64,000 nucleotides of DNA from assembly GCF_030013905.1 (NCBI RefSeq), contig NZ_CP124862.1:558001-622000 (forward strand), given 5' to 3'. Below, one piece after another: positions 25,126 through 33,373 of this stretch (position 1 is its first letter; each line of letters starts with the position of its first letter). Origin of the DNA: Petroclostridium sp. X23. Its GTDB lineage: Bacteria > Bacillota > Clostridia > SK-Y3. The notes beneath the pieces were generated by a model. It ran no database searches. It saw nothing but the letters and a program-made list of their open reading frames with translations, and was not told the DNA's origin. The position numbers and the translations under genes are program-made.

Positions 25126-26108
25126 ACATTCAGCATGAATAAATTACCATGCATTATTTATGTAAACTTGAATGGAATTTAGAACTTTTGGCGAATCTCT
25201 TTTATATACAAAATTATAGGAGTGATTCGTATGGCAAAAGCTTCAAAGAAGTCACATAAACACAAAAGAAATAAAAAGCGTAAAATTACTATACTGCATC
25301 CGGCAAAAGTAGAGCAACCTTTGATCCTTCCTTTTGCTTTACTGCTTGCAAACAAGTTTTTAAAACTCATTGGTTTTGTTGAATTCATAGATGGTAGTGT
25401 TGAATGGGATGAAAGTCATTGGAAAGTGTCTCCCGGTAATTTAGCTAAGGCCGTGATATTGGCAACATTTATGCAGGTACGAGCCCCACTTTACAGGATC
25501 AAGCGGGCATTTGCCGGTTATGATACTGAAGCATTGTTTGGCAAAGGGGTTATGCCAGAACACTTAAATGACTATTCCATCGCACGTGCATTAGAGCGAA
25601 TTAATGCCTTGGTCATGCTCATGAACATCTCACTTCTGATTCGTGCAATTGTTCAGTACAAGATTCGTAAAAGTATCAATGAATCAGAAGAGGAGCTTCC
25701 ACGTATTGGCTGGAATAACAAGAAGCTTGAAAACCCTACCATCAAATATGTGCTTGAAGCTTTAGAAAAAGCATACTTTGTGAAAGAACAAGAAGATACC
25801 TACAGTTATGGGTTTTATAGCGAACACCAACAATTAACTGTAACAACAGTGCTGGAACTGCTAGATATAGACATTGAAGAATTCTTAGAATGACAGTTAA
25901 CACGACATCCATAGTAATCTCGAAAATGTATTATTAATAAAAGGGATATATTGGGTTGCCGGAGTTAGTGGTATACCTTGGTTCAGTGCGCTTTTTTTAC
26001 GTAAGCTATGGTAAATCCACTAATTCTAACCGTAATCATGCTCATTAGCAAGTTGATATATCGCTACGCAACATAAAAGGGTAGTGGTAATTTATTCATG
26101 CTGAATGT
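25126..26108 (+). mobile_element. Deletion derivative of an IS1634-type insertion sequence
   Basis: 983 bp bounded by perfect 24-bp inverted repeats: ACATTCAGCATGAATAAATT plus ACCA at 25126-25149, complement at 26085-26108. It contains a shortened transposase gene. Because the ends are intact it could still be moved by a full-length relative elsewhere. No clear target duplication is seen. Confidence 0.75.
25231..25893 (+). CDS. IS1634-family transposase with in-frame internal deletion
   Basis: 220 residues, while intact members have about 500 or more. Residues 1-125 are the N-terminal DUF4277-like region (PGNLAKAVILATFMQVRAPL, YRIKRAFAGYDTEALFG, LNDYSIARALERI). The text then jumps to the C-terminal segment (VMLMNISLLIRAIVQYKIRK ... 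LLDIDIEEFLE). The DDE catalytic core is missing, yet the frame is unbroken. GGAG lies before the ATG. It may still bind ends and act as an inhibitor. Confidence 0.75.
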   Translation: MAKASKKSHKHKRNKKRKITILHPAKVEQPLILPFALLLANKFLKLIGFVEFIDGSVEWDESHWKVSPGNLAKAVILATFMQVRAPLYRIKRAFAGYDTEALFGKGVMPEHLNDYSIARALERINALVMLMNISLLIRAIVQYKIRKSINESEEELPRIGWNNKKLENPTIKYVLEALEKAYFVKEQEDTYSYGFYSEHQQLTVTTVLELLDIDIEEFLE

Positions 26109-26228
26109 AAGATAACAAAGAAGCTGCCGCTCTGATACTTAAAAATCTGCTGCTTCTGCATATGGATTTCATTTAAGTATAAAGTATGATCTACCCATCT
26201 ACAGCTTTTTTGCATGTTGCAGACAGTT
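25894..26228. other. Noncoding right part of the IS derivative and flank
   Basis: No gene seen. Holds the right inverted end (26085-26108) and about 120 bases of AT-rich flank with no recognisable feature. Confidence 0.4.
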
Positions 26229-26435
26229 TTATTTTAGCATTGCTGGATCAGGCTCGAATAGTTTATCTACTGTTGTTCCAAGTATGCTTGCCAGCTTAAA
26301 GGCTAACAATAGTGTAGGATCATATTTATCATTTTCAATCGCATTTATTGTTTGTCTTGTGACACCTAATGCAGTAGCTAAATCTTCCTGTCTATAATTT
26401 TTTTCTTTACGTAGTTCTCTTATGCTATTTTTCAT
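26229..26435 (-). CDS. Xre-family regulator
   Basis: 68 residues, a single HTH domain: MKNSIRELRKEKNYRQEDLA, TALGVTRQTINAIENDKYDP. This short type, paired with a small membrane protein gene, is common in Firmicutes. It follows that gene by 2 bases and shares its promoter, which carries two matching operators, so autorepression is likely. Confidence 0.9.
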   Translation of the reverse strand: MKNSIRELRKEKNYRQEDLATALGVTRQTINAIENDKYDPTLLLAFKLASILGTTVDKLFEPDPAMLK

Positions 26436-26437
26436 AA

Positions 26438-26737
26438 TTATCTACGACCAACAGTAAAATACAAAATCACACCAAATACAATTAGTAAGAAAAATACGCC
26501 CAAAGAAATCAATATTTGTTTTTTGCCGTTGTCATCGTCAACCTTCAATTTTGCAATACTCGTAACAAAGAAATACACCAAAAATTGCAGTGTGAATAGA
26601 ATCAGCGGAAGGGACATTTCTTGGTTCTTAATGTAGTTATAGCCACCCCATATAACGAGGGACAATACCATAAAAAGCCAACTCCATTTAATCCCTTTCT
26701 GGTTTATCTTTAATTCCATTTCATCCATTTTTTTCAT
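26438..26737 (-). CDS. Small membrane protein paired with Xre regulator
   Basis: 99 residues with three hydrophobic segments: WSWLFMVLSLVIWGGYNYI, LPLILFTLQFLVYFFVTSIA, ILISLGVFFLLIVFGVILYF. Typical partner of a downstream short Xre gene; it may act as an anti-regulator or sensor in the membrane. GGAGGCGAG precedes the ATG. Confidence 0.75.
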   Translation of the reverse strand: MKKMDEMELKINQKGIKWSWLFMVLSLVIWGGYNYIKNQEMSLPLILFTLQFLVYFFVTSIAKLKVDDDNGKKQILISLGVFFLLIVFGVILYFTVGRR

Positions 26738-26753
26738 AAACTCGCCTCCATAA

Positions 26754-26818
26754 TGTCAAAAGTTTTTTACATTTAAAAGCATACTATCTTAACGAAAAAA
26801 TGTCAATAGTTTTTTACA
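26754..26818 (-). promoter_or_regulatory. Promoter with two operators for the Xre/membrane pair
   Basis: Near-consensus promoter on the minus strand: -35 TTGACA (26806-26801), 17-base spacer, -10 TATGCT (26783-26778). Two 18-bp sites TGTCAAAAGTTTTTTACA (26754-26771) and TGTCAATAGTTTTTTACA (26801-26818), each an imperfect dyad TGTmAA...TTkACA, flank it: one covers the -35 box, the other lies past the -10. Confidence 0.8.
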
Positions 26819-27062
26819 TTTTTAAAAGCTGTTCGTTATTAAAGGTAATTGCTTTAATATACAATTGCTATCTGTTGACTGTCTGTTTCACTTTTCTTAT
26901 TGTTATCATTTAATCAAAATAAGCGATCCCAAGCTTGGCAAAGAAAAACACTGCCAAAATCAAGTCTATTGCAGGAAATACAACTTTATTGACCACAGTC
27001 TTGATCTGGCTTGACGCATCCGTCCATGTACTTTGAATTGCGCCTGCCACATCGCCTTGGAG

Positions 27063-28010
27063 AATGCTTAGGGAGAATGCTTAGGGACGTGCCTATTTTT
27101 GCACGTAGGAACGCTTAGGGACGTGCCTATTTTTGCACGTTACAGCGTGTAATTATTCCCCTTGAAATACCCGTTAGCCGCTCCAACTGTCCTATTGTAA
27201 ACTTTTCTTTTTCTCTCAAATATCGCAATATTTCATCTCGCTCTTTTCGAGGCTTGTTTCCAATTTCTTTAGGATCTAACCCGTCTAAACACTTAATAAC
27301 CTTTCTACGTAATTGTTCATCAGTTAATTTTTTACTGTCGGTTATATGGAAGTTCTCACTTCCAATTTCTTTTTGTAGCTCGATAAACTCTCGTCTAGCT
27401 TCTTCAGCGTCAGCAGATAACATTTCCAGTATTAAATAGGTATCTGTAATCTTTTCTCCTGAATCTAATGACATATAATCATTATAACTGCTCCAAGCAT
27501 ATTTGCTTATTTCTTTGACAATTCCGGCCCTTATCGGATTTTGATGAATATATCGCGTCAATGCAAAAAAATACCGCTCATCTTCTATAGGTTCACTTTT
27601 ATATCTGTTACCGATAAGACTTCCGCTTCTCTGGTATTTGAAATTGTACCAGCCTACATATTTCGTCAGCAATTTGTGCATAACTTTCACAATATCGCCC
27701 GTACAGTTTTCTCTAATAAACAGATGCACATGGTTATACATTAAGCAATATGCATATACTTCGACACATCTTTCTTTTTTTATTCCGAATAATATCTCAA
27801 GCATTTTGTGAAAATCAGCGTCTTCTTCAAATATATTCTGTCTATTTAAGCCCCTAAAAATAATATGATACAATCCTGTTTGGCTCAATACCCTTGGTGA
27901 CCTGCTCATACTTACCACCTCCAAACAGGATTGTATCATTTGAATTGTTACTAGTTAATAATTATGTGCAAAATCAGGCACGTCCCCATATACCATACCG
28001 TCCCCATATA
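27063..28010 (-). mobile_element. RAYT element, copy 1
   Basis: A Y1-transposase gene with REP-like inverted ends: GGGACGTGCCTATTTTTGCAC on the left and GTGCAAAATCAGGCACGTCCC on the right (19 of 21 pair). On the left, the end motif GCTTAGGGACGTGCCTATTT is repeated as tandem full and partial copies (27066-27144); on the right, GTCCCCATATACCATA occurs twice. This multiplicity is typical of REP sequences. Confidence 0.8.
27127..27909 (-). CDS. REP-associated tyrosine transposase (RAYT)
   Basis: 260 residues from the ATG at 27909 (TGGAGGTGG box). Single-strand Y1 transposase of the TnpA-REP family: VLSQTGLYHIIFRGLNRQNI, HUH-like motif CLMYNHVHLFIRE, and catalytic Tyr region in KYVGWYNFKYQRSGSLIGNR. 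A C-terminal helical extension resembles the DnaA-like/HTH tail of clostridial RAYTs (FTIGQLERLTGISRGIITR). 97-98% identical to copy 2 at 39969. Confidence 0.9.
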   Translation of the reverse strand: MSRSPRVLSQTGLYHIIFRGLNRQNIFEEDADFHKMLEILFGIKKERCVEVYAYCLMYNHVHLFIRENCTGDIVKVMHKLLTKYVGWYNFKYQRSGSLIGNRYKSEPIEDERYFFALTRYIHQNPIRAGIVKEISKYAWSSYNDYMSLDSGEKITDTYLILEMLSADAEEARREFIELQKEIGSENFHITDSKKLTDEQLRRKVIKCLDGLDPKEIGNKPRKERDEILRYLREKEKFTIGQLERLTGISRGIITRCNVQK

Positions 28011-28074
28011 CCATACTACGACAACAATAGACAGCTTCTTCACTGCAATCACCAGCCTCTCACCGTCTCAAAAA

Positions 28075-28887
28075 TTATCTGCTTTTTTGTCCTTTACGAA
28101 AAAACATATCCGACTTTTTATGCTTTTTATCTTTTAAAGCCACCTGCGGCGGATTTGTCAGCATCACAATCATGAGCGTGAGCAAAAGCATTACTGCCAA
28201 TGACAGAACGGATAGCGTAAGATTCGCCGGTTCGGAAGTGTTCATAAATCTTCCTGTATCAAATCTTATAACAGTCAATCCCGTCAATATCGGATATAAA
28301 CTGCGCAGGGTGACATTCTTGATAAACATGGCACTATATCCAATGATAAAGGATGCAATCACTCCACCCATGAAAATTCCCGGCATCTTACTTGTGAATG
28401 CAACAATAGGCAAAATCGCAATATATGTGCAAGCAGCAATTCCTACCATCTGCAAAAGGCTTTTGAGTAGAATGGCAACACTCAATCCCGGTACGCCCGA
28501 TAGAAGCCCAATAACCAGAGTAACCGCAAAGCTGTAAAATCCAAACAACACACTTAAAAGCCCCATAGCAAGCAACTTCCCGAACAGAAGACACTGAAAT
28601 GTCACTGGTACTGGCAAGATGCTTTTCAAAGTATTATCTGTATATTCTCTATTGATCAAATAGCCACCAATCAACGTAAAAATCACAGGCATGAAAATAG
28701 TAACACTGTTCCAGATGGAACTGTTAAACAGCGCCGCAAAATTAAAATTTTGTACTTTAGCCTCCTCAATGACAACTGCCTGTGTAAATACAGATAAGAT
28801 TGCAGGAAGAGCCATACCAATCAAGCCAATTAACAAAATATGAAAACGCTTTAATTTCAAAAATTCAGTTTTTATGATGTGCAGCAC
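28075..28887 (-). CDS. ABC-2 permease (LanG/BcrB-like)
   Basis: 270 residues, six membrane segments; begins MLHIIKTEFLKLKRFHILLI and has the NREYTDNTLKSILPVPVTFQ loop seen in immunity permeases. Last of five codirectional genes (RR, HK, ATPase, permease, permease). Such LanFEG/BcrAB pumps remove lantibiotics or bacitracin-like peptides from the membrane. The C-terminus is basic. Second permease of the pair. Confidence 0.82.
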   Translation of the reverse strand: MLHIIKTEFLKLKRFHILLIGLIGMALPAILSVFTQAVVIEEAKVQNFNFAALFNSSIWNSVTIFMPVIFTLIGGYLINREYTDNTLKSILPVPVTFQCLLFGKLLAMGLLSVLFGFYSFAVTLVIGLLSGVPGLSVAILLKSLLQMVGIAACTYIAILPIVAFTSKMPGIFMGGVIASFIIGYSAMFIKNVTLRSLYPILTGLTVIRFDTGRFMNTSEPANLTLSVLSLAVMLLLTLMIVMLTNPPQVALKDKKHKKSDMFFRKGQKSR

Positions 28888-28905
28888 AGAAAATTCCCCC
28901 TTTCT

Positions 28906-29691
28906 TTAATTTTCTCTACGTTGATAGATACGGATCATTAAGAATGTGCAAATCACTGCTTCTATCAGCAGTACGCAAAAACATACTGATGTAGGTGCAA
29001 AATATTGGCTGAAACGATTGTAAAATTCCGCCTGGATTTTACCTACCGGAATGTGGAACTGGTACAGCCATCGAAAAATCATAGGGATCGGCATGAGTGT
29101 CCCAACATTGAAGCCCAAAGGCTGCATCAAAACAGCATCGCTGAAATGCATGATATAATTCAAGAGTGTGTAAAAGAACACAATAATTACCGAAAGGATA
29201 TAGCTTTTGTTAAACCAAACTACCAGTACGATACAAGGAAGCGCTGCCGCCCATAGCAATACCCCCGTCGCCGCTGTTAAGGCAAATTGCAAGACAAAAT
29301 TTGTAAGCTGTATATTTTGAGCAACAGCAATCACTGTACCAACTGCAAACCCCACAATCTGAAATATAACCGAAAAGAGCAGCAGAACCAGCAGCTTTAC
29401 AAGAACCAGCCTCTTTTTCGATATAGGAATGCATAGCAGGTTCTTGAGGGTGTCATTGTCCTGCTCCGCAAAAAACAGCCTGGAGGCCAGTACGATCAGC
29501 AGCGGCATCAGCAGTAAGAAACCGCTCTCTTCTCGCACTCCTGTCTGTATGTCCGCAAAATCGGCATCAGCCAGCAATGCAGCATTGAAGACAGGAAAAA
29601 CAAAAGCTGCCAGTATTGCAATTGAAAAAAGTTTTATACGCTTGAATTTCCAAAGCTCACATTTGATTAGCCTAAGCAATTCCTTCACCAC
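28906..29691 (-). CDS. ABC-2 permease (LanE/BcrB-like)
   Basis: 261 residues with six membrane segments; N-terminus LLRLIKCELWKFKRIKLFSI and loop AEQDNDTLKNLLCIPISKKR parallel the second permease, so the two are paralogues forming a heteromeric channel. It overlaps the ATPase gene by 20 bases and is followed by the other permease after 18 bases. Confidence 0.82.
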   Translation of the reverse strand: MVKELLRLIKCELWKFKRIKLFSIAILAAFVFPVFNAALLADADFADIQTGVREESGFLLLMPLLIVLASRLFFAEQDNDTLKNLLCIPISKKRLVLVKLLVLLLFSVIFQIVGFAVGTVIAVAQNIQLTNFVLQFALTAATGVLLWAAALPCIVLVVWFNKSYILSVIIVFFYTLLNYIMHFSDAVLMQPLGFNVGTLMPIPMIFRWLYQFHIPVGKIQAEFYNRFSQYFAPTSVCFCVLLIEAVICTFLMIRIYQRREN

Positions 29692-30595
29692 CTGTCACTT
29701 TTTTAAAATAGTCCTCCAAAGTATCTTCGCACAAGTGGATTTCATTAACCTCCAGTCCCCCTTGCATAAAGGTGCGGTTGATTGCAGCTTTCGGAAGAGC
29801 AGTATCATACAGCAGAATATTATGGTCGTCGGTCACCTTGAAATTTTTCGTTTTAAATGCCGATTCCAAAATACGGGAAGCTTGCGTGGTATCAGAAACT
29901 TCAAAGTGAACATATCTGTTGTTTTTTGATTCCAGTTCAGCAAGGCTTTCTTCTTCCAGCAGGACACCGTGGTCGATGATACCAATATCATCAGCCAGCA
30001 AAGAAATCTCTGAAAGGATATGACTGGAAATCAAAATGGTTTTTCCGCACTCATCACACAAATTACGAATGAAGGTGCGAACCTCCGCAATTCCGATAGG
30101 GTCCAGCCCGTTGATCGGTTCGTCAAGAATAAGCAGTTCCGGATCATGCATGACCGCAAGCGCAATTGCCAACCTCTGCTTCATGCCAAGGGAGTATTGC
30201 GAGAACAATTTTTTATCCTTGTAAGGAAGGCCCACTAAGTTCAGCGCATCCTTAATAGCGTTTTGCCGTGGAACACCTCGCAGTTCCACAAAAATACGCA
30301 GGTTTTCTGTGCCGGTCAAATTGGGGTAAAATCCCGGCGCTTCAATTAAGCTTCCAATTCGGGGCAAGATTTTCTTTTCATTTCCCTGAATGTTTTTCCC
30401 GAAAATTCTAACCTCTCCTGAAGTAGGCTGCGTCAGGTTCAGCAGCATTTTCATAGTAGTGGTTTTTCCGGCCCCATTTCGTCCAAGCAGACCATAGATA
30501 CGGCCTTTTTTCACATGGATATTTAGGTCGGCAACACTCTTTTGCGCCCCGTATTGCTTTGTCAAGTTTTTAGTTTCAATGATATAATCATTCAT
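29672..30595 (-). CDS. ABC transporter ATPase (LanF/BcrA-like)
   Basis: 307 residues. Walker A LLGRNGAGKTTTMKM near residue 40, signature QYSLGMKQRLAIALAV, Walker B LLILDEPINGLDPIGI, switch His ILISSHILSE. The last 90 residues (HFEVSDTTQASRILESAFK onward) form the C-terminal domain of the BcrA/DrrA type. Starts after an AGGAGG box. Its own promoter region holds four 11-bp direct repeats, separating it from the two-component genes. Confidence 0.92.
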   Translation of the reverse strand: MNDYIIETKNLTKQYGAQKSVADLNIHVKKGRIYGLLGRNGAGKTTTMKMLLNLTQPTSGEVRIFGKNIQGNEKKILPRIGSLIEAPGFYPNLTGTENLRIFVELRGVPRQNAIKDALNLVGLPYKDKKLFSQYSLGMKQRLAIALAVMHDPELLILDEPINGLDPIGIAEVRTFIRNLCDECGKTILISSHILSEISLLADDIGIIDHGVLLEEESLAELESKNNRYVHFEVSDTTQASRILESAFKTKNFKVTDDHNILLYDTALPKAAINRTFMQGGLEVNEIHLCEDTLEDYFKKVTGGEGIA

Positions 30596-30637
30596 TTATC
30601 AACATCCTCCTATTTTTCTTAAAATCAGTTTATCATC

Positions 30638-30681
30638 TCAACCTTGCATCAACCTTGCACGAACCTTGAATCAACCTTGAA
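30638..30681 (-). promoter_or_regulatory. Four tandem 11-bp direct repeats, probable response-regulator site
   Basis: On the plus strand TCAACCTTGCA, TCAACCTTGCA, CGAACCTTGAA, TCAACCTTGAA with no gaps. The spacing equals about one helical turn, as in OmpR-family operators. The array ends 43 bases before the ATPase start, and a TAAACT -10-like box follows it. The adjacent response regulator is OmpR-type. Confidence 0.75.
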
Positions 30682-30691
30682 TCATTGCTGA

Positions 30692-30726
30692 TAAAAAGAA
30701 TCCCCGCCATAGCAGGGATTCTTTTA
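30692..30726 (-). terminator. Intrinsic terminator after histidine kinase
   Basis: AAAAGAATCCC and GGGATTCTTTT arms with a short GC-rich loop. In the minus direction it ends in five T. The kinase stop codon lies in the stem, so the TCS and ABC genes are separate transcription units. Confidence 0.8.
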
Positions 30727-31665
30727 GAGTAACGGGAATGATATGTTAAACTCTGTTCGTTCATAAGGAATGCTTTCTACTGTAATGGAACCGCCCATCT
30801 TTTCCACAAGTTGCTTCACGATTGACAGTCCTAAACCGCTTCCTTTTTCAGAGCGAGCCTTGTCACATTTGTAAAGCCGCTCAAAAATATGTGGCAAATC
30901 TTGTTTGGATATTCCTATGCCATCATCCGCAACAGTAATCTTTGCACACATATTCAAAAGACAAACCCTGATTTCAATATGAGTTGCTTGACTATGGGAT
31001 ATTACATTTTGAATCAAATTGTTCAGGATGCGAAAATAGGCATCCGTGTCTAAGTTAACTTCAATCCGATTTTCAGGAATATTTATATCAAAATCAATAG
31101 AAGCGTTTTCAAAAATGGGTATCCAGTTTTTCAGGATATTTCGAGTTAATTCCGCAAGTTCAGCTTTCAGAATCACAAAGGTTTCTTCATCGGAATTGAG
31201 CTTGAACCACTCAAACAGCATATCCACATAGTCTTTCATATCATATGCCCGTCTGCGGGCGGTCTCGATATATTCCTCCCGTTCTGCTCCAACTACAATG
31301 CCTTTTTGTGTTGCATCCAGGTAACCGATCAGGGTTGTCAGGGGGGTGCGCACATCATGAGAAAGGCTTGTCATCAATTGCTTATTTGCTTCCTCGGTTT
31401 TCTTTAACTCTATGATTTGACCCCGAAAGTCATGGACGATCCCATTGATTTTATAGCAGATTGCAGTGGTCATATCATAGGGATTTGCCAATATTTTTCG
31501 ATTGATGTTACCTTGCATAATATCATCCAGAATATCGGATATGTCATTTAATTGCAGTTTGATGTTCCGCATTTTCCGGAATATTATCAGCGAGAAAACC
31601 ACGCCGGCAACAGCAATCATAAGTAAAAAAACAAGTAATCCAGAATTGATATAAATATCTCCCAT
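30724..31665 (-). CDS. Sensor histidine kinase (BceS/NisK-like small type)
   Basis: 313 residues. One N-terminal membrane helix (GLLVFLLMIAVAGVVFSLII), HAMP-like linker, H box SLSHDVRTPLTTLIGYL with the phospho-His near 105, N box ILNNLIQNVISHS, G1 VADDGIGIS, F KARSEKGSGLGLSIVKQLVE. Only a very short outside region, so the signal is probably sensed in or at the membrane, as for peptide antibiotics. 3 bases after the regulator gene. Confidence 0.9.
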   Translation of the reverse strand: MGDIYINSGLLVFLLMIAVAGVVFSLIIFRKMRNIKLQLNDISDILDDIMQGNINRKILANPYDMTTAICYKINGIVHDFRGQIIELKKTEEANKQLMTSLSHDVRTPLTTLIGYLDATQKGIVVGAEREEYIETARRRAYDMKDYVDMLFEWFKLNSDEETFVILKAELAELTRNILKNWIPIFENASIDFDINIPENRIEVNLDTDAYFRILNNLIQNVISHSQATHIEIRVCLLNMCAKITVADDGIGISKQDLPHIFERLYKCDKARSEKGSGLGLSIVKQLVEKMGGSITVESIPYERTEFNISFPLL

Positions 31666-31668
31666 AGA

Positions 31669-32367
31669 TCACACCTCACGGCTAAAACGGTAACCGACAC
31701 CTTTGACAGTCTGAATATAAGTCTGACTGTTCGGATCAGGCTCTATACTTTTCCGAAGCTTGCTGATGTACCCCATAATATTGTTATCATCGTAGGCATA
31801 TTGCTCCTGCCATACTTCTTCATATATCTGCTGTTTTGTCAGAATTTTCCCCTTGTTTTTAGCAAGATAGCAGAGAATGTCAAATTCTTTTGCATGCAGT
31901 TCTATTTGTTTATTTCCGATAGCAACAATCCGAGTGTCCAAATCAATAATAAGCCCTTGAAAGGAAAGACGATTGGTTTCTTCCATGGAGCCAGTATTTA
32001 AGGTTGTATATCTGCGAATTAGAGACAAAACACGAGCCGTAAACTCTTCTACAACAAATGGCTTTGTCAGATAATCGTCTGCCCCTGACCGCAGGCCATT
32101 TACTTTATCAGTGCTTGCTGTTTTTGCAGTAAGCATTAACACTGGGACGGCACTAATGCTTCTGATTTTTTCAAGAATTTGAAATCCGTCCATTTCAGGG
32201 AGCATAACATCTAAGACAATCAGGTGATAATTGCCTTGCAATGCTAACTTTAAACCATCTGTTCCGGTATGCGCAAGTTCAGCAGTGATATCCTCTTTCT
32301 CTACGCACTTTTTCAGTAATTTACATAGCTCTTTATCATCGTCTATGATTAAAACTCTATTTGGCAT
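31669..32367 (-). CDS. OmpR-family response regulator
   Basis: 232 residues from the ATG at 32367 (TAGGAGG box); an in-frame extension to 32409 is not used. Receiver domain with acidic pocket LIIDDDKE and phospho-acceptor Asp in LIVLDVMLPEMDGF; winged-helix C-terminal domain (LSFQGLIIDLDTRIVAIGNK ... YIQTVKGVGYRFSREV). Likely controls the ABC genes through the 11-bp repeats at 30638. Confidence 0.93.
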   Translation of the reverse strand: MPNRVLIIDDDKELCKLLKKCVEKEDITAELAHTGTDGLKLALQGNYHLIVLDVMLPEMDGFQILEKIRSISAVPVLMLTAKTASTDKVNGLRSGADDYLTKPFVVEEFTARVLSLIRRYTTLNTGSMEETNRLSFQGLIIDLDTRIVAIGNKQIELHAKEFDILCYLAKNKGKILTKQQIYEEVWQEQYAYDDNNIMGYISKLRKSIEPDPNSQTYIQTVKGVGYRFSREV

Positions 32368-32539
32368 GTTTTTTCCTCCTATATCTCTTGTCCTCCGGCT
32401 TGACGGCATCTTTAGGAATAAGCCATGTATTCCCCATTTTTATCGCTCCGTCAATTCTGCCGGAAGTACAATGATAAAGCACCATTCTATCAGTAATGCC
32501 CCATTTAGTAGCAGCTTCTTTTGTTGTTATATAATCCAT
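32357..32539 (-). CDS. Small excisionase-like HTH_17 protein
   Basis: 60 residues: MDYITTKEAATKWGITDRMV, LYHCTSGRIDGAIKMGNTWL, IPKDAVKPEDKRYRRKKH. Winged-helix MerR/HTH_17 type that is abundant in clostridial conjugative elements. Starts at ATG 32539 with GAGAGAATG upstream. It overlaps the response regulator start by 11 bases, so both are coexpressed. The frame continues open upstream into the AraC-relaxase chimera. Confidence 0.7.
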   Translation of the reverse strand: MDYITTKEAATKWGITDRMVLYHCTSGRIDGAIKMGNTWLIPKDAVKPEDKRYRRKKHAK

Positions 32540-33373
32540 GCTCATTCTCTCTAATGTTTTATTATATTTCTTTTGTCCGAAATATACAAGGTTACGAAGC
32601 AAAACAAAAATATAGCAATTTAAAAGTGAGATTAGGCGGTACTCGCTGTAAACATCACGGGTTTTTGCGTAATTGATGATGCGGGTTTTAAGAACTGTAA
32701 TTTCACCCATACGCTTTTCAGCAGTCTTAATTTGAGCAGATAACTGATTGAAAGTATCAGTAGCAGCCTGTTCCTTTTTCTCTAAATCTTCCAAGATAAT
32801 TTTATTTGAATAGTTTGTGTATATATATTCTAAAGCCAAATCAACAGATGATTGTTCACATTGGCGATTCAAATGCTCAAGCAGGCCCAGTATTTGTATG
32901 AGATATTTTTTTATTCTACATACCCAAAGTGCATCACTTTGAGCAAACACTTCTGTTCCAAGCACAAAAAACCACTCAAATAATTGTGGATATGCTTTAA
33001 CAGTTACAAGGGATATCCCGGTGTGCGTGCTATCTCTGCTAAAAAGTGAAAGACCGGTTTGTATTCTCAATTTAGTTGAAACGTTGTCCTGTTTTTCGGA
33101 TAATCGTGTACTGTTTAAAAAATCCGTATGAAAGCTAAAGGATTGTGCTGAAACATTTTTCTTTTCAAATATTTTTATCATATCGTCTTTAGATAAGCAT
33201 AGAACACCTGGAGCAGATATTTTCATTGGGCGCTCATTCAATATCCCTATGATACTTCCCTCGCTAACAAAAATAATTGTAAAACGCTCCTCATAAGAAA
33301 GAGCATTAAAGTCCTCAGCAGTAACAAATTCAATGTTTACAGTTCTGTTTTTATGGCGATCAAATTGTGGCAT
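32540..33373 (-). pseudogene. Chimeric AraC-like / relaxase reading frame
   Basis: Starts well (GAGGAGG box, MPQFDRHKNRTVNIEFVTAE). About 195 residues are an AraC-type sensor domain ending DLALEYIYTNYSNKIILEDL, the first helix of an AraC HTH. The text then switches to FNQLSAQIKTAEKRMGEITV, LKTRIINYAKTRDVYSEYR, which belongs to MobA-type relaxases of conjugative elements, and then to unrelated filler before the HTH_17 gene. The AraC DNA-binding domain is lost. An in-frame recombination product; inactive as an AraC regulator. Confidence 0.65.

Larger units (their letters stand above)
26910..28043 (-). pseudogene. DUF3852-like conjugal protein gene split by RAYT insertion
   Basis: The 5' piece starts at GTG 28043 (MKKLSIVVVVW, start of a signal peptide) and stops at the element edge near 28011. 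The 3' piece, from about 27062 to the TAA at 26910, reads LQGDVAGAIQSTWTDASSQI, KTVVNKVVFPAIDLILAVFF, FAKLGIAYFD. Together they give the DUF3852 family found near VirB4/VirD4 genes, minus the end of the signal peptide and the C-terminus. A relic of an earlier conjugative element. Confidence 0.6.

Noticed and set aside
30638..30681. Tandem 11-bp repeats considered as a minisatellite or CRISPR.
   Set aside because: No spacers, exact helical phasing, and position at an ABC promoter beside an OmpR regulator favour an operator.
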